From contig JABURQ010000034.1 in NCBI GenBank assembly GCA_014762625.1, forward strand, positions 1 through 64,000: a stretch of DNA of 64,000 nucleotides. The letters are read 5' to 3'. Origin of the DNA: Planctomycetaceae bacterium. GTDB lineage: Bacteria > Planctomycetota > Planctomycetia > Planctomycetales > Planctomycetaceae. Both the position numbers and the translations under genes were made by a program. The notes below the pieces were generated by a model. That model worked only from the letters and a program-made list of their open reading frames with translations. It was not told where the DNA came from and ran no database searches. Of the stretch, positions 8,374-19,982 are shown one piece after another (position 1 is the stretch's first letter; each line of letters begins with the position of its first letter).

Positions 8374-11103
8374 ATGTCGGACAACAAGTACGTCTATTAC
8401 TTCGGTGGTGGCGAAGCGGATGGAAATACCACAATGAAACCGCTCCTCGGTGGAAAAGGAGCCAACCTGGCCGAAATGAATAACATCGGCCTGCCGGTTC
8501 CCGCAGGTTTCACCATTACCACGGAAGTCTGTACTTATTACTACGACAACAACCGCAATTATCCCCCCGAGTTGGTCGATCAGGTCAATGCCTCGCTCGC
8601 CAAGGTCGAAGAGACCATGGGAGCGAAGTTCGGAGACGCCACCAATCCCCTGCTCTTCTCCTGTCGTTCCGGTGCCCGTGAATCGATGCCGGGAATGATG
8701 GACACCGTGCTCAATATCGGCTTGAACGAAGATGTCGTCAAATCTCTGTCCGAACAATCGGGGAACGAGCACTTCGCCTGGGACAGCTATCGTCGTCTGA
8801 TTCAAATGTACGGCGACGTGGTTCTTGGTCTGAAGCCGGAAAAGAAAACCGATCCGGACTTCTTTGAAGACATCCTCGAACGCGAACTGCACTCGGCTGG
8901 TGTCGATCACGAAAAGGACCTTTCCGTCGATCAACTCAAAAAGATCGTCGGCGAATTTAAAGACGTCATCAAGAAACAATCGGGAAGCGAATTCCCGGAT
9001 GACCCGATGGAACAGCTTTGGGGTTGCATCGGCGCCGTCTTCGGTAGCTGGATGAACGACCGGGCGATCGTTTACCGTCGCCAGTACGGAATTCCTCACA
9101 GTTGGGGAACCGCCGTGAACGTGCAGACGATGGTCTTCGGTAACCTCGGTGACACCTGTGCGACCGGTGTGGGCCTGACGCGGAACTGTTCTGACGGAAC
9201 TCCCGGATTCTGCGGCGACTACCTGATCAACGCTCAAGGGGAAGACGTTGTGGCCGGTACGCGTAAACCGGAACGTGTCGAAGAGACTCTCAAAGACGTC
9301 ATGCCGGAAGCTTTCGAGCAACTCGACAACATCGGGAAAACGCTCGAACAACATTACAAAGAAGTTCAAGACATCGAGTTCACAGTCCAGGATGGAAAAG
9401 TCTGGATGCTGCAAACGCGGAACGCCAAAAGAACCGGATTTGCCGCAGTCCGTATCGCCGTCGATCTGGTCAACGAAGGACTCATCACACCGCAGGAAGC
9501 ACTCCAGAAAAAACGCATCCCGGCGGACGACCTGAACCAACTATTGCAGCCGATCTTCGATCCCGCCGACAAAGAGAAAGCGGAAAAAGAAGAACGCCTG
9601 CTGGCGAAAGGGATCAACGCCGGTCCCGGTGCCGCAACCGGTCAGATCGTATTCCATGCTTCAGACGCTGAGGAAAAATGGAATGCCGATAACGACGTGC
9701 AATTAGTTCTCGTGCGTAAGGAAACTAGCCCGGAAGACCTTCGCGGTATGAAAGTCGCCAAGGGGATTCTGACCGCGTTCGGCGGTGCTTCCTCGCACGC
9801 GGCTCTCGTGAGTCGGCAGATGGGGAAAACCTGCGTCTGCGGTTGTGCGGCTCTGAATATCAATTACGAAGAAGGAACCGTGACGGTCGGCGAGACTGTC
9901 CTGAAAGAAGGTGACTGGATCTCGATCGACGGCTTCTCGGGTGAAGTGTTCGAGGGGAAGATCGAAACGTCACCATCGGAGGTGATGGAAGTTCTGATGG
10001 GCAACAAAAAGCCCGAGGAATCCGAAACCTACGGTCGTTACGCTCAATTGATGACCTGGGCCGACGAAAACCGTCGTCTGAAAGTTCGTGCCAACGCTGA
10101 AGCGGACGACGCGGAAGCGGCGGTCAAGTTGGGAGCCGAAGGTGTGGGGCTGTGTCGGACCGAGCATATGTTCTTCGATCACCTCGACGAAATTCGCGAG
10201 ATGATCTTCGCGACCAAGCCGGAAGACCGCGCCAAGGCACTGGCGAAATTGCTGCCGTTCCAACGGGACGACTTCACTCACTTGTTCAAAACGATGGGCG
10301 ACCGTCCGGTGACGATTCGTCTGCTCGATCCGCCGCTGCACGAGTTCCTCTCGGAACATCACATGCACGACGATCCGGAACTTGGGCCGAAGCTGGCGAA
10401 AGCCTTTGATGTCTCTCCAGAGGAAGTTCGTCGCCGCGTCGAAGAACTCGCCGAAACGAACCCGATGCTCGGACATCGTGGTTGTCGTCTCGGGATTGTC
10501 TTCTCCGAAATTACCGCGATGCAGGCTCGCGCGATCATGGAAGCGGCTTGCGGGTTGAAGAAGGAAGGGATCGACGTACATCCGGAAATCATGATCCCGC
10601 TGGCCGGATTCAAAACCGAATTCGACAATCAGGCCGACGTCGTTCGTGAAACCGCCACCAAGGTTCTCGAAGAACAAGGGGTTGAGGTTTCCTATTCAGT
10701 GGGAACGATGATCGAGATTCCTCGTGCGGCTCTGACCGCCGATGAAATCGCCGAGAACGCCGAGTTCTTCAGCTTTGGAACGAACGACCTGACGCAGACG
10801 ACACTCGGTATGAGCCGTGACGACTATAAAGGATTCATCGGCTACTACCTCGAAAACGATATCGTGCCGGCGGATCCGTTCCAGACGGTCGATCAAACCG
10901 GTGTCGGCAAGCTGATGAAAATCGGTGTTGAGGGAGGTCGCTCCACGCGATCCGATCTCAAAATCGGCATTTGCGGCGAGCACGGCGGAGACCCGAAATC
11001 GGTCTTCTTCTGCCACGAAATCGGACTCGACTACGTGAGTTGCTCTCCGCGTCGTATCCCGATTGCTCGTCTGGCAGCCGCCCAGCAGGCTCTCGAAGGC
11101 TGA
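8374..11103 (+). CDS. ppdK: Pyruvate, phosphate dikinase
   Basis: This 909-residue protein has the full PPDK architecture. The N-terminal ATP-grasp nucleotide-binding domain starts with LLGGKGANLAEMNNIGLPVPAGFTI and includes SCRSGARESMPGMMDTVLNIG. The central phosphohistidine domain has GGASSHAALVSRQMG, with the swivelling His at about residue 475. The C-terminal PEP/pyruvate TIM barrel has GLCRTEHMF, GFGTNDLTQ-like FSFGTNDLTQTTLG, and GICGEHGGDPKS with a cysteine. Length is normal. The enzyme interconverts pyruvate + ATP + Pi with PEP + AMP + PPi in the cytoplasm. It stands alone, with an AAAGGA site before the ATG and a hairpin terminator after it. Confidence 0.97.
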   Translation: MSDNKYVYYFGGGEADGNTTMKPLLGGKGANLAEMNNIGLPVPAGFTITTEVCTYYYDNNRNYPPELVDQVNASLAKVEETMGAKFGDATNPLLFSCRSGARESMPGMMDTVLNIGLNEDVVKSLSEQSGNEHFAWDSYRRLIQMYGDVVLGLKPEKKTDPDFFEDILERELHSAGVDHEKDLSVDQLKKIVGEFKDVIKKQSGSEFPDDPMEQLWGCIGAVFGSWMNDRAIVYRRQYGIPHSWGTAVNVQTMVFGNLGDTCATGVGLTRNCSDGTPGFCGDYLINAQGEDVVAGTRKPERVEETLKDVMPEAFEQLDNIGKTLEQHYKEVQDIEFTVQDGKVWMLQTRNAKRTGFAAVRIAVDLVNEGLITPQEALQKKRIPADDLNQLLQPIFDPADKEKAEKEERLLAKGINAGPGAATGQIVFHASDAEEKWNADNDVQLVLVRKETSPEDLRGMKVAKGILTAFGGASSHAALVSRQMGKTCVCGCAALNINYEEGTVTVGETVLKEGDWISIDGFSGEVFEGKIETSPSEVMEVLMGNKKPEESETYGRYAQLMTWADENRRLKVRANAEADDAEAAVKLGAEGVGLCRTEHMFFDHLDEIREMIFATKPEDRAKALAKLLPFQRDDFTHLFKTMGDRPVTIRLLDPPLHEFLSEHHMHDDPELGPKLAKAFDVSPEEVRRRVEELAETNPMLGHRGCRLGIVFSEITAMQARAIMEAACGLKKEGIDVHPEIMIPLAGFKTEFDNQADVVRETATKVLEEQGVEVSYSVGTMIEIPRAALTADEIAENAEFFSFGTNDLTQTTLGMSRDDYKGFIGYYLENDIVPADPFQTVDQTGVGKLMKIGVEGGRSTRSDLKIGICGEHGGDPKSVFFCHEIGLDYVSCSPRRIPIARLAAAQQALEG

Positions 11104-11128
11104 TCGCCGAAGAGTCATGTAAATCTTC

Positions 11129-11166
11129 ACGGGACAGGGTCGAAATGTCGGCTCTGTCCCGTTTTG
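11129..11166 (+). terminator. Rho-independent terminator after ppdK
   Basis: A 9-bp GC-rich stem (ACGGGACAG at 11129-11137 pairing with CTGTCCCGT at 11154-11162), a 16-base loop and a short T run (GTTTTG) lie 26 bases after the ppdK stop. Confidence 0.7.
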
Positions 11167-11601
11167 CATTGGGGAACCTCAATTCCACTGATATTCCAAG
11201 GATTGGTCAGTAAAAAATCGTGAAAAACGGGGAAAGCCGGGTCGCGGGACTCCTCGTTCCCCTTTCCAGAATTCCCTATCCCCGCTACGATATGCGTGTC
11301 TGTTGCGAGTCGGCTATTTTGGACCCTGCAGGATTGAGTGCTTCCGGGTGAGCCTGCCTCCCCGGTCCCTTGTCTCTCATTGCAATCACGGTCTTCACAG
11401 ACATCGCCGACGGACGGAATCAGGATAATTCACGGCGAAACGGAACGGTCAAAGTCATCAGCAGCAAAATCCCGCCTTTGGGGTTGAACGGAGAGCGAAT
11501 GACTCCCCGGTTATTGAAGTTTCCGTCCTCCCGAGAGTTCTCGGTCAGTCACATGGGTGCCTGACGTTTTTCAAATTCATTGTAAATAGAGCCACAGAGT
11601 T
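11167..11601. other. Intergenic region upstream of the EF-G gene
   Basis: About 435 bases without a convincing gene. It should contain the promoter of the EF-G gene. No riboswitch, repeat or small ORF with recognisable features is seen. Confidence 0.4.
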
Positions 11602-13719
<2,118 letters not shown>

Positions 13720-13746
13720 TTCTTCGTGCGATGATTGGAAATAATC

Positions 13747-13786
13747 ACACCCCGTGGAGTGTTTCACTCTACGGGGTGTTTTTTTT
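13747..13786 (+). terminator. Strong Rho-independent terminator after the EF-G gene
   Basis: A 15-bp stem (one G-U pair) with a 3-base loop: arms 13747-13761 and 13765-13779, followed by eight T residues. It begins 28 bases after the EF-G stop. Confidence 0.92.
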
Positions 13787-13943
13787 GGGAGCGATCGGCT
13801 GTCAGGAATCAGCCGTCAGTTGTTAATTTGGGACCTTGGACCGGTACAGGGGCAGGACATAGGTAACAGTTTAGATTCAAGACAGAGTTGGCGCGCCGCC
13901 TATCACTTTCTGAATACCGACTCCTGCTTCTTAAATCCTCCAC

Positions 13944-14879
13944 TCACAGCCCTGCGATCAGCATTTCCTCTCCCAGCTTCTTCTCCGCTTCAAAGACGGG
14001 AACCAGAAGTTCTTCGATTTCCTGCTCTTCCTCGGCGGTCAGGATCCGACCGGGAGGTCGCGGCGGACCAAAGTCGAGTCCCGTCAATTTGAGTCCATGT
14101 TTCAACATGGTGATATTGAAGCTGTCCCCTTCCCGAGCCCGGTAATGCTCGATCGGCAGAATCATCTCCTGTAACTTCATCGCTTCTTCGTACATACCGG
14201 TTGCCAGAGCTTCATACATCGCGAGAGTCAAGCGGGGGCAAAGGTTGCCGGCTCCCGAGGTGTATCCTGTGCTTCCCGCCAACATGAAGTAGGGGGCGAA
14301 CCGTTCGGCGGAACCGCACAACCACTGCGTGTCGGACTGGTCAGCGAGAACTGTTTGCCGAAAGATCGAGAGGTTGTTGACGGAATATTTGACGCCGACC
14401 ATTCGCGGGTCGCGAGCCAGATTGAGGAGCAGATTGTCGGAAGGGAGCTCCGCTTTTTTATAGATCATCACCGGACAGCGCAGCTCTTTCATGACATCAC
14501 GATAATAAGCGAGAGCGCCCTGATCGCTGAGATAGGGATGACCGAACGGCATGAACATCACCCCATCCGCTCCAGCCGCCAGCGCTTCAGAGCCAACTTT
14601 CATCGCTGAACTGATCTGTTGACCGATGGGAGCGAAAATTGTGGCCGAATCCCCGGCAACTTCGCGCGTGACTCGCACCAGTTGGACGATTTCATCATCG
14701 GCCAGACTATGAAATTCACTGGTCCCGGCTCCCGGCAGAAAGACGCGCATTCCGGCATCAACCAGATTTTGCAGATGCTCGGCCTGCTTGGTGAGATCGA
14801 GCCCCCCTTCGGGATGATAAGCGGTTAACGGGACCAGATGGACATTTTGCAGGCGTGCGGTATCGAAATCGTTCGGCAT
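13944..14879 (-). CDS. DapA/NanA-family class I aldolase (dihydrodipicolinate synthase-like)
   Basis: This ~311-residue TIM-barrel protein belongs to the DHDPS/N-acetylneuraminate lyase family. It has LVPLTAYHPEGGLDL at the start, GMRVFLPGAGTSEFHSL in place of the usual 'GTTGE', VMFMPFGHPYLSD, and GVKYSVNN with the Schiff-base lysine. The family uses pyruvate-type donors; known members include DapA, NanA and KDG/5-keto-4-deoxyglucarate dehydratases. The altered GAGTSE motif and PFGHPY fit sugar-acid dehydratase/aldolase members better than lysine-pathway DapA, but the substrate is not settled. GAGGAG upstream fits the second of two adjacent ATGs (14879). No biosynthetic operon surrounds it. 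Confidence 0.82.
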   Translation of the reverse strand: MPNDFDTARLQNVHLVPLTAYHPEGGLDLTKQAEHLQNLVDAGMRVFLPGAGTSEFHSLADDEIVQLVRVTREVAGDSATIFAPIGQQISSAMKVGSEALAAGADGVMFMPFGHPYLSDQGALAYYRDVMKELRCPVMIYKKAELPSDNLLLNLARDPRMVGVKYSVNNLSIFRQTVLADQSDTQWLCGSAERFAPYFMLAGSTGYTSGAGNLCPRLTLAMYEALATGMYEEAMKLQEMILPIEHYRAREGDSFNITMLKHGLKLTGLDFGPPRPPGRILTAEEEQEIEELLVPVFEAEKKLGEEMLIAGL

Positions 14880-14990
14880 CATTAACTCCTCAAATAAAGG
14901 TGATGTTGCAGACTACTCGACGAGAGGCGAAAATAGAATCAAAAATCATCCGTAGAGAGGACTTTGCCCGGAGGTTAAATTCGGATAGCC

Positions 14991-15154
14991 TAGCAGCGTG
15001 TTGAGAAACGGATTTGTTGGCGAGAATGAGAGTTTTGAGATGAGCACGAGGAAAAAATCGCAGGTGAATCCCGTGATTCAGCGAGAATTTTTGACGATGT
15101 GATTCAACTCAAAAAGCCATTCGCGGCAAAATTGAGTTTTTCAACGGGCTGTTA
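14991..15154 (-). repeat. MITE-like repeat A, copy 2 (inverted)
   Basis: This ~164-bp element is the reverse complement of the element at 2018-2182, with about nine in ten positions identical by eye. Ends: TAGCAGCGTGTTGAGAAAC on the left and GTTTTTCAACGGGCTGTTA on the right; TA flanks both. It lies in the gap between the DapA-family gene and the CitG-like gene. Confidence 0.85.
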
Positions 15155-15196
15155 GAGCCACATTTCCCCCAGCCTATCGAGAATAGATTCGTTCCG

Positions 15197-16084
15197 ATGG
15201 ATCAATCGGACCTTCAGACCATACATCCCATCACTCGCTGGGTTCGCTTTGCGTGCCTGTTGGAAGTGTGCGCGCGGAAGCCGGGGAACGTCCATCGCGA
15301 CAAAGCGTTTGCCGACCTCGATCACAATGATTTCATCAAATCAGCCGATGTGATTTCACCTCTGTTTGAGAAGACGATCGAACGCGGCGTCGGGCCCACG
15401 ATTCTGAAAGCTGTCCAGCAGACGCACCAGAAAGTGGGCAAGAATACGAACTTGGGGATGATTCTCTTACTGGCTCCGCTGACTGCGGTGCCGCTTCACG
15501 TTCCCGTTTTTGAGGGCATCGGCAAGGTCCTCAAAAATCTGACAGTGGAAGACAGCCGCTGCGTTTACGAAGCGATCCGGCTGGCGTCGCCGGGAGGCCT
15601 CGGAGATGTGGACGAACAGGATGTCCAGGACGAACCGACTTTGCCGTTGGTTGAGGTGATGGAGCTTGCCAAAGATCGCGATAATATTGCGTTGCAATAT
15701 ACGAATGAGTTCGACGACATTCTGCATTATGGACTGGAACAATTGGCGCTGGAGCTCGGCTTTGTCGATCGCTGGGAGAATTCGATCATCCGCTTGCATC
15801 TGAAGCTGATGGCTCATCTTCCCGATTCACTCATCGCGAGAAAATGTGGACGCAGTCTGGCGGAAGAAGCCAGTTTGAGAGCACGAACGGTCCTGGAATC
15901 GGATTGGCCCGATTACGAAATCTGCTGGGGAATCCTGAGTGAATTCGATGACTGGTTGCGTGCCGACGGCCATCGTCGAAATCCGGGAACGACGGCGGAT
16001 TTCGTGGTGGCGTGCCTGTATGCCGGCTTCCGCGAGGGAATCATCACGCCTCCCCCGCTCGAATCACTTCCGCTCGAAGGATGA
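15197..16084 (+). CDS. Triphosphoribosyl-dephospho-CoA synthase (CitG/MdcB)-like protein
   Basis: This 295-residue protein has the CitG-family signature ACLLEVCARKPGNVHR near the N-terminus and NTNLGMILLLAPL in the middle, plus GGLGDVDEQDV. Classical CitG/MdcB make the prosthetic-group precursor of citrate lyase or malonate decarboxylase, but no such lyase genes are in view. Homologues also occur in gene sets for tetrahydromethanopterin-linked C1 metabolism in methylotrophs and planctomycetes (from memory). The next gene encodes a pterin-synthase-family protein, which fits that alternative. The start codon ATG 15197 lies about 40 bases after MITE-like repeat A copy 2. Confidence 0.75.
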   Translation: MDQSDLQTIHPITRWVRFACLLEVCARKPGNVHRDKAFADLDHNDFIKSADVISPLFEKTIERGVGPTILKAVQQTHQKVGKNTNLGMILLLAPLTAVPLHVPVFEGIGKVLKNLTVEDSRCVYEAIRLASPGGLGDVDEQDVQDEPTLPLVEVMELAKDRDNIALQYTNEFDDILHYGLEQLALELGFVDRWENSIIRLHLKLMAHLPDSLIARKCGRSLAEEASLRARTVLESDWPDYEICWGILSEFDDWLRADGHRRNPGTTADFVVACLYAGFREGIITPPPLESLPLEG

Positions 16085-16136
16085 TCGATCCCGAATCTGT
16101 TATCATGAAGAGTCAGTTACTCAGACGGGAGAACTT

Positions 16137-16631
16137 ATGTCGGCAGAATCCTGGAAAGTTCGCGTGACGAAAGACCATCTGGTTTTCAGCGCGGCACATT
16201 TTATCACGTTCAATGGAAATATCTGCGAACGCATCCACGGGCATAACTGGCGCGTGGCGGCGGAAGTGGAAGGTCCGCTGGATGAAAATTATTACGTCTT
16301 CGACTTCATTGCTCTCCGTGACGGCTTGCAGAAGATCGTCAACGAACTCGATCACCGGGTACTTCTGCCGACAAAACATCATTCGATCAAAGTCGTGGCC
16401 AACGAACGGGAAGTTGAAGCGACGTTTGAAGAGCGTCGCTGGGTCTTTCCGGCAGAAGACTGCATTCTATTACCAGTGGAAAATACGACCGCCGAGCTCA
16501 TTGCCCGGTGGATTGCTCACCGGTTTCTCGATCAACTCACCGCCGAACAGACTGCCGGCATGCAGGCCCTCACACTGGAGGTCGAAGAAAACTTCGGACA
16601 ATGGGGTTCGGTTCGCATCGAGGTCGAATGA
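16137..16631 (+). CDS. 6-pyruvoyltetrahydropterin synthase/QueD family protein
   Basis: This ~164-residue protein has FSAAHFITFNGNICERIHGHNWRV. Zinc-ligand histidines are H21, H34 and H36, and the catalytic-type Cys is C30. DFIALRDGLQKIVNELDHRVLLP follows, then a C-terminal ENTTAELIARWIAHRF. These are all PTPS/QueD family features. Substrates in this family are dihydroneopterin triphosphate derivatives; whether this one serves queuosine, a folate-type or a methanopterin-type pathway cannot be read directly. ATG 16137 is chosen because GGGAGAAC precedes it closely; the longer open frame overlaps the CitG-like gene. Its stop is 6 bp from the convergent ExbD-like gene. Confidence 0.88.
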   Translation: MSAESWKVRVTKDHLVFSAAHFITFNGNICERIHGHNWRVAAEVEGPLDENYYVFDFIALRDGLQKIVNELDHRVLLPTKHHSIKVVANEREVEATFEERRWVFPAEDCILLPVENTTAELIARWIAHRFLDQLTAEQTAGMQALTLEVEENFGQWGSVRIEVE

Positions 16632-16637
16632 CTGAGC

Positions 16638-17834
16638 TTACTGAGCAGCTGAGTGAGAACCGGAAGGAGAACCGGTGATCGGCATCCCCTGAGGAAGCGG
16701 ACGTCCGGCGACACGGAGATTGCTCTCGTGGGCGTATTTTTTGAGTTTCTGATAGGTTTCAAAACTATCGGGATGCACCCAGAACGTGCAAGTGGTTCCC
16801 GGAGAGGCGGAGCGAACCGCGATCAGGTAGCGGGACGTGGAACTTGTCGCTTGTGGGATAGTTTCGCGGATGATGGTTTCTTCATCGGGAACGAGCGCGA
16901 ATTTTGAGAGCACGATCCGGATTTGTGTGTTGCCCGACCGCAATTGATCGAACTGTGATTGCTGTTCCTTTTCCACCAGATATTGCATGCGGAAACCCCT
17001 GATTGGTCCGAGCTCTCCGGAATGGCTGTTGGCTCGCAATAACCAGCTTTGTTTGGATCGGATCCGGTCTTTCAGCCGTTCCAGTAGTTCTTCAAGGGGG
17101 ACGGCGGCAATCGTGTTGTTCGAGATTAAAAAATGAATTTCTTTTTCTTTCACGAACTGACTGACGGGAGTCATGTCGTGGCGCAGCACCTCCGCTTCCG
17201 GCTGCCTGGTTTCTGCAAGTTGTTGCTCTTCGGCTTCCTCGCTCTTCAACAGGGACATAAGGCGTTCGATGTCGTTCCGGTTCTCAGAGACCGTCTCGCT
17301 TTTTTCCGACAGGGATTCTTTGGCAGTTTCATAGCTGGATTTGATTGTTTTCAGTTCCGCATCGAGTGATTTCAGTTCCGCTCGAACAGACGCCAGCTTC
17401 GCCTCCGCATCCAGGGATTGCCGTTCTTCTTTGCTTAAACGACTTTTTAATGCGGCGAGTTGTGTTTGTAGTGATTTTCGTTCGGTTTGTTGTCGTTCGT
17501 AACGGACAAATAAAGCCGGATCAGGCTCTTCAGTTACGTCGATAATCACAGGGTCGGCAGGAATCATCGGTTCGGCCTCCGGTTGTTGAGGAGGAGACCA
17601 TAATTCTGCGTCGGTCGTGCCGACAATCATGGGAGGAGCCGGCTCGTATAGATTCTGCTCGTCCTGGATGACTGCTTCTTCTTCCGGAGCGTCCTGAAAA
17701 ATGGGGGCCTGGCTGACGCGCATCCCGGCGACAACAATCAGGATAATCAAAATCCCCACGATATTGGCAATGATGTCGAGGAAGGAGTCCGAACTGATTT
17801 CGGCATCCCCCTGCTTTCGATTTCGTCTGGCCAT
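16638..17834 (-). CDS. ExbD/TolR-like protein 2 with extended periplasmic region (retains TM aspartate)
   Basis: This 398-residue protein has a short basic N-terminus, then one hydrophobic segment, SDSFLDIIANIVGILIILIV (about residues 16-35). D20 lies at the position of the proton-carrying Asp of ExbD/TolR/MotB. A long Gln/Glu/Arg-rich coiled coil (~110-220) and a C-terminal globular part with a predicted ExbD-like beta/alpha segment follow. It is the last gene of a three-gene operon: its ATG directly follows the TAA of the preceding ExbD-like gene (TAAATG). With the TolQ/ExbB-type gene upstream it should form a proton-motive-force-driven inner-membrane motor. The periplasmic target is unknown. 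Size is nearly three times that of normal ExbD (~140 aa). Confidence 0.72.
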   Translation of the reverse strand: MARRNRKQGDAEISSDSFLDIIANIVGILIILIVVAGMRVSQAPIFQDAPEEEAVIQDEQNLYEPAPPMIVGTTDAELWSPPQQPEAEPMIPADPVIIDVTEEPDPALFVRYERQQTERKSLQTQLAALKSRLSKEERQSLDAEAKLASVRAELKSLDAELKTIKSSYETAKESLSEKSETVSENRNDIERLMSLLKSEEAEEQQLAETRQPEAEVLRHDMTPVSQFVKEKEIHFLISNNTIAAVPLEELLERLKDRIRSKQSWLLRANSHSGELGPIRGFRMQYLVEKEQQSQFDQLRSGNTQIRIVLSKFALVPDEETIIRETIPQATSSTSRYLIAVRSASPGTTCTFWVHPDSFETYQKLKKYAHESNLRVAGRPLPQGMPITGSPSGSHSAAQ

Positions 17835-19934
17835 TTAGTTTCGGCTCCCTTCCTGATTCGGGAGCGATCCCATGTACTTCACGCCGGACAGCAGTCCCTG
17901 TTTTTCGAAGTACGGTTTGAGTCGTTCGTAATTCTGTCCCCCGTTTGGGTAAACATAGAACTTGACCTGCGGACGCCAATAGAACTGGTCGGGCGGTTCC
18001 GGCCAATCCTGAACGCGGCTGCGCAGTTCCTCGACAGTGAGTTTCATCAACTCCTGAGTTTCGACATTCTCAGGGATCCGAATGGTCTTCCGGTCATCAA
18101 TTCGCATCGCTCGGTCGGAAATCGCGACGTTGAGCGGTCTTTCAAACGGCATTTTTCGGGAGGGAGTGTCGGGGCGAGAAGTGACGGGACCAGGTTGCCC
18201 TTGAGACGTCGTGGAGGGAGTCCCGGAGGATTGACTTCCCCCCTCCCCTTTGGCGGTCCAGGGATTGACCTGTCCCGTCGAACGCGAGTTGTTGCCGACT
18301 CCTTGACCCGAGCGCGATTGCTGTCGATCGCGTTCGATTGCCGTCAGAGCATCCGGCGCATTGGCGGCTTTGAACGCATCGGAAATTTTGGTCGGAGGAT
18401 CGGTTCCCGGTTCGTCGAATATGGAAAGTTCAGAAGGAGATTTCGTGGGATTCGCGGCTGTCGGTTGATCGACGTTCTTCATGGTTCCCGAACCGAATGT
18501 CTCTTCATCGGAAGTCGTCCCAGTAATGGGGCGGCTTTCTTCGGCGACCCGCGGATCGAGACGGTGCGGTTCGTTCGATCGGTTATCACCCTGTCGATCG
18601 TTGGTGGAACCTTGACCGGTTCCCCGAAATTCTCTCATTTCCGCATCATTCAGAGGAACTTTCTGGAGTCCACGAGATGTCTGGACAAATTTGAAACGTC
18701 TTCTCGGTGTGTTCCCGTTTCCAGCAGTCGGGCCGCTTTCCTCATCTCCAAATCCAGAACCAGAGGAAGAACCTCTCGAAAACCCGCCGCCCAGATAATC
18801 TCCTTGAGAGAGTTGTTGCTGAAGTTCGCGCGGGTTGTAGTCTGGAAACAGCGACTTGGCGATTGTCGGAGGGTTGCCGCGACGTTGGAGTTCCTGTTCG
18901 ACCGCGAGTTCGATTGCCTGTTTGGCGGAGGGGGTGATGTCCGGATAGACCAGTTCCTGGTCCTGATCGACCAGTTCATACCCGAAGGGCTGTTCGTAAT
19001 GTTGCAGTAATTGTCGAGCACCGTAGTAAGCCGGAATCCCGTCCGGTCGAACAATGAGCAATACATAAGGGCGGCTCGAACGTCCCGATGCTTGATTATC
19101 TTGAATCCAGTACTGTTCCGCGGCATGAACGCCCGAGAGCAAAGGATTGTCTCGATTCGAGAATCCCACCAGATCCCGCTCGGTCAACTCAATCCCTTCC
19201 GGGACAAAACGGATGACGCCGCCGGTGCATTCGATCAGAATGGGACGCCGCGTCGTGCCGTGTTGACCGTCGTAAGGGACGACTTTCAGAACGTTCGGGG
19301 TCTCGCGCGGTGCGTTGGCTAATTGGCGATTTTTAAGTTTTTGTCGATCGAGCTTTTCGGAAAGCAGACGAGATTGACTGGCCAGAGACTCCAATTGCGA
19401 GTCGAGATCCGCGTCGCGCTCTTGAAACTCCGAGAGAGCCGATTGGGCGTTCGTCAAAATCGTTTGTCGTTTATCAATTTCAGCCTGGGCAGTGACGATT
19501 TTAGACCGGATTGATTTAAGGTCCTCCGTTTCGTTCGATTCCTGTGACTGTAGACGGAGAATCTGCTTCCGCAGAGTGTTGAGTTCCGCCGTCAAATCGG
19601 GGGGAACGGGTTTGGTCTCCCGTTCGACGAAGTCCGGCTTCGGCGCTTGCAGGGGAGCCGGTGCTGGTTTGGGAAGCGGTCGTCGTTCGAGAGTCGCTGT
19701 GGCTCCGAGTTCGACCTCCCAGCTCGGCCATGCTTCGATCTCGTCCTGTTCTTCACGAATGATTGGTTTGGAGGTTCGGGCGACTCGCTTCGCTTGGGCC
19801 TGTCTGACGGCGTCATCTCGAATCTGTCGGGTGGTGATGACCAGCAAGACCAGCAGCGCCCCCATCGCGCACAACAATACCGCCAGAAACGGAAACAGCG
19901 AGACGTTTGTGTTGTGACGAGCGCGACGACTCAT
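17835..19934 (-). CDS. ExbD/TolR-like protein 1 with very long extension (lacks TM aspartate)
   Basis: This 699-residue protein starts with RHNTNVSLFPFLAVLLCAMG. The N-V-S/T-x-F pattern aligns with the 'NVTPFID' opening of ExbD/TolR, but the Asp position is occupied by Phe (F16). One membrane segment (~10-35) is followed by a Pro/Lys-rich linker, a coiled coil (~130-210), a folded domain (~215-350, ending in the 'YPDITPSAKQAIELAVEQEL' helix), a long Ser/Gly/Thr/Arg-rich low-complexity stretch (~390-590) and a C-terminal domain. Its stop abuts the next ExbD-like gene. It probably pairs with that protein as a non-protonatable subunit; this is inference. Confidence 0.65.
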   Translation of the reverse strand: MSRRARHNTNVSLFPFLAVLLCAMGALLVLLVITTRQIRDDAVRQAQAKRVARTSKPIIREEQDEIEAWPSWEVELGATATLERRPLPKPAPAPLQAPKPDFVERETKPVPPDLTAELNTLRKQILRLQSQESNETEDLKSIRSKIVTAQAEIDKRQTILTNAQSALSEFQERDADLDSQLESLASQSRLLSEKLDRQKLKNRQLANAPRETPNVLKVVPYDGQHGTTRRPILIECTGGVIRFVPEGIELTERDLVGFSNRDNPLLSGVHAAEQYWIQDNQASGRSSRPYVLLIVRPDGIPAYYGARQLLQHYEQPFGYELVDQDQELVYPDITPSAKQAIELAVEQELQRRGNPPTIAKSLFPDYNPRELQQQLSQGDYLGGGFSRGSSSGSGFGDEESGPTAGNGNTPRRRFKFVQTSRGLQKVPLNDAEMREFRGTGQGSTNDRQGDNRSNEPHRLDPRVAEESRPITGTTSDEETFGSGTMKNVDQPTAANPTKSPSELSIFDEPGTDPPTKISDAFKAANAPDALTAIERDRQQSRSGQGVGNNSRSTGQVNPWTAKGEGGSQSSGTPSTTSQGQPGPVTSRPDTPSRKMPFERPLNVAISDRAMRIDDRKTIRIPENVETQELMKLTVEELRSRVQDWPEPPDQFYWRPQVKFYVYPNGGQNYERLKPYFEKQGLLSGVKYMGSLPNQEGSRN

Positions 19935-19982
19935 AAAGATTCCAGACGTTCAATCAGATTCGCTTTCCTTCAACGGCCAACA

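Noticed and set aside
8035..9540. 501-codon open frame opposite ppdK
   Set aside because: It lies entirely antisense to a canonical PPDK gene and its upstream region. The composition (Phe/Val/His/Asp-rich) is the mirror of the ppdK codon usage, with no motif.
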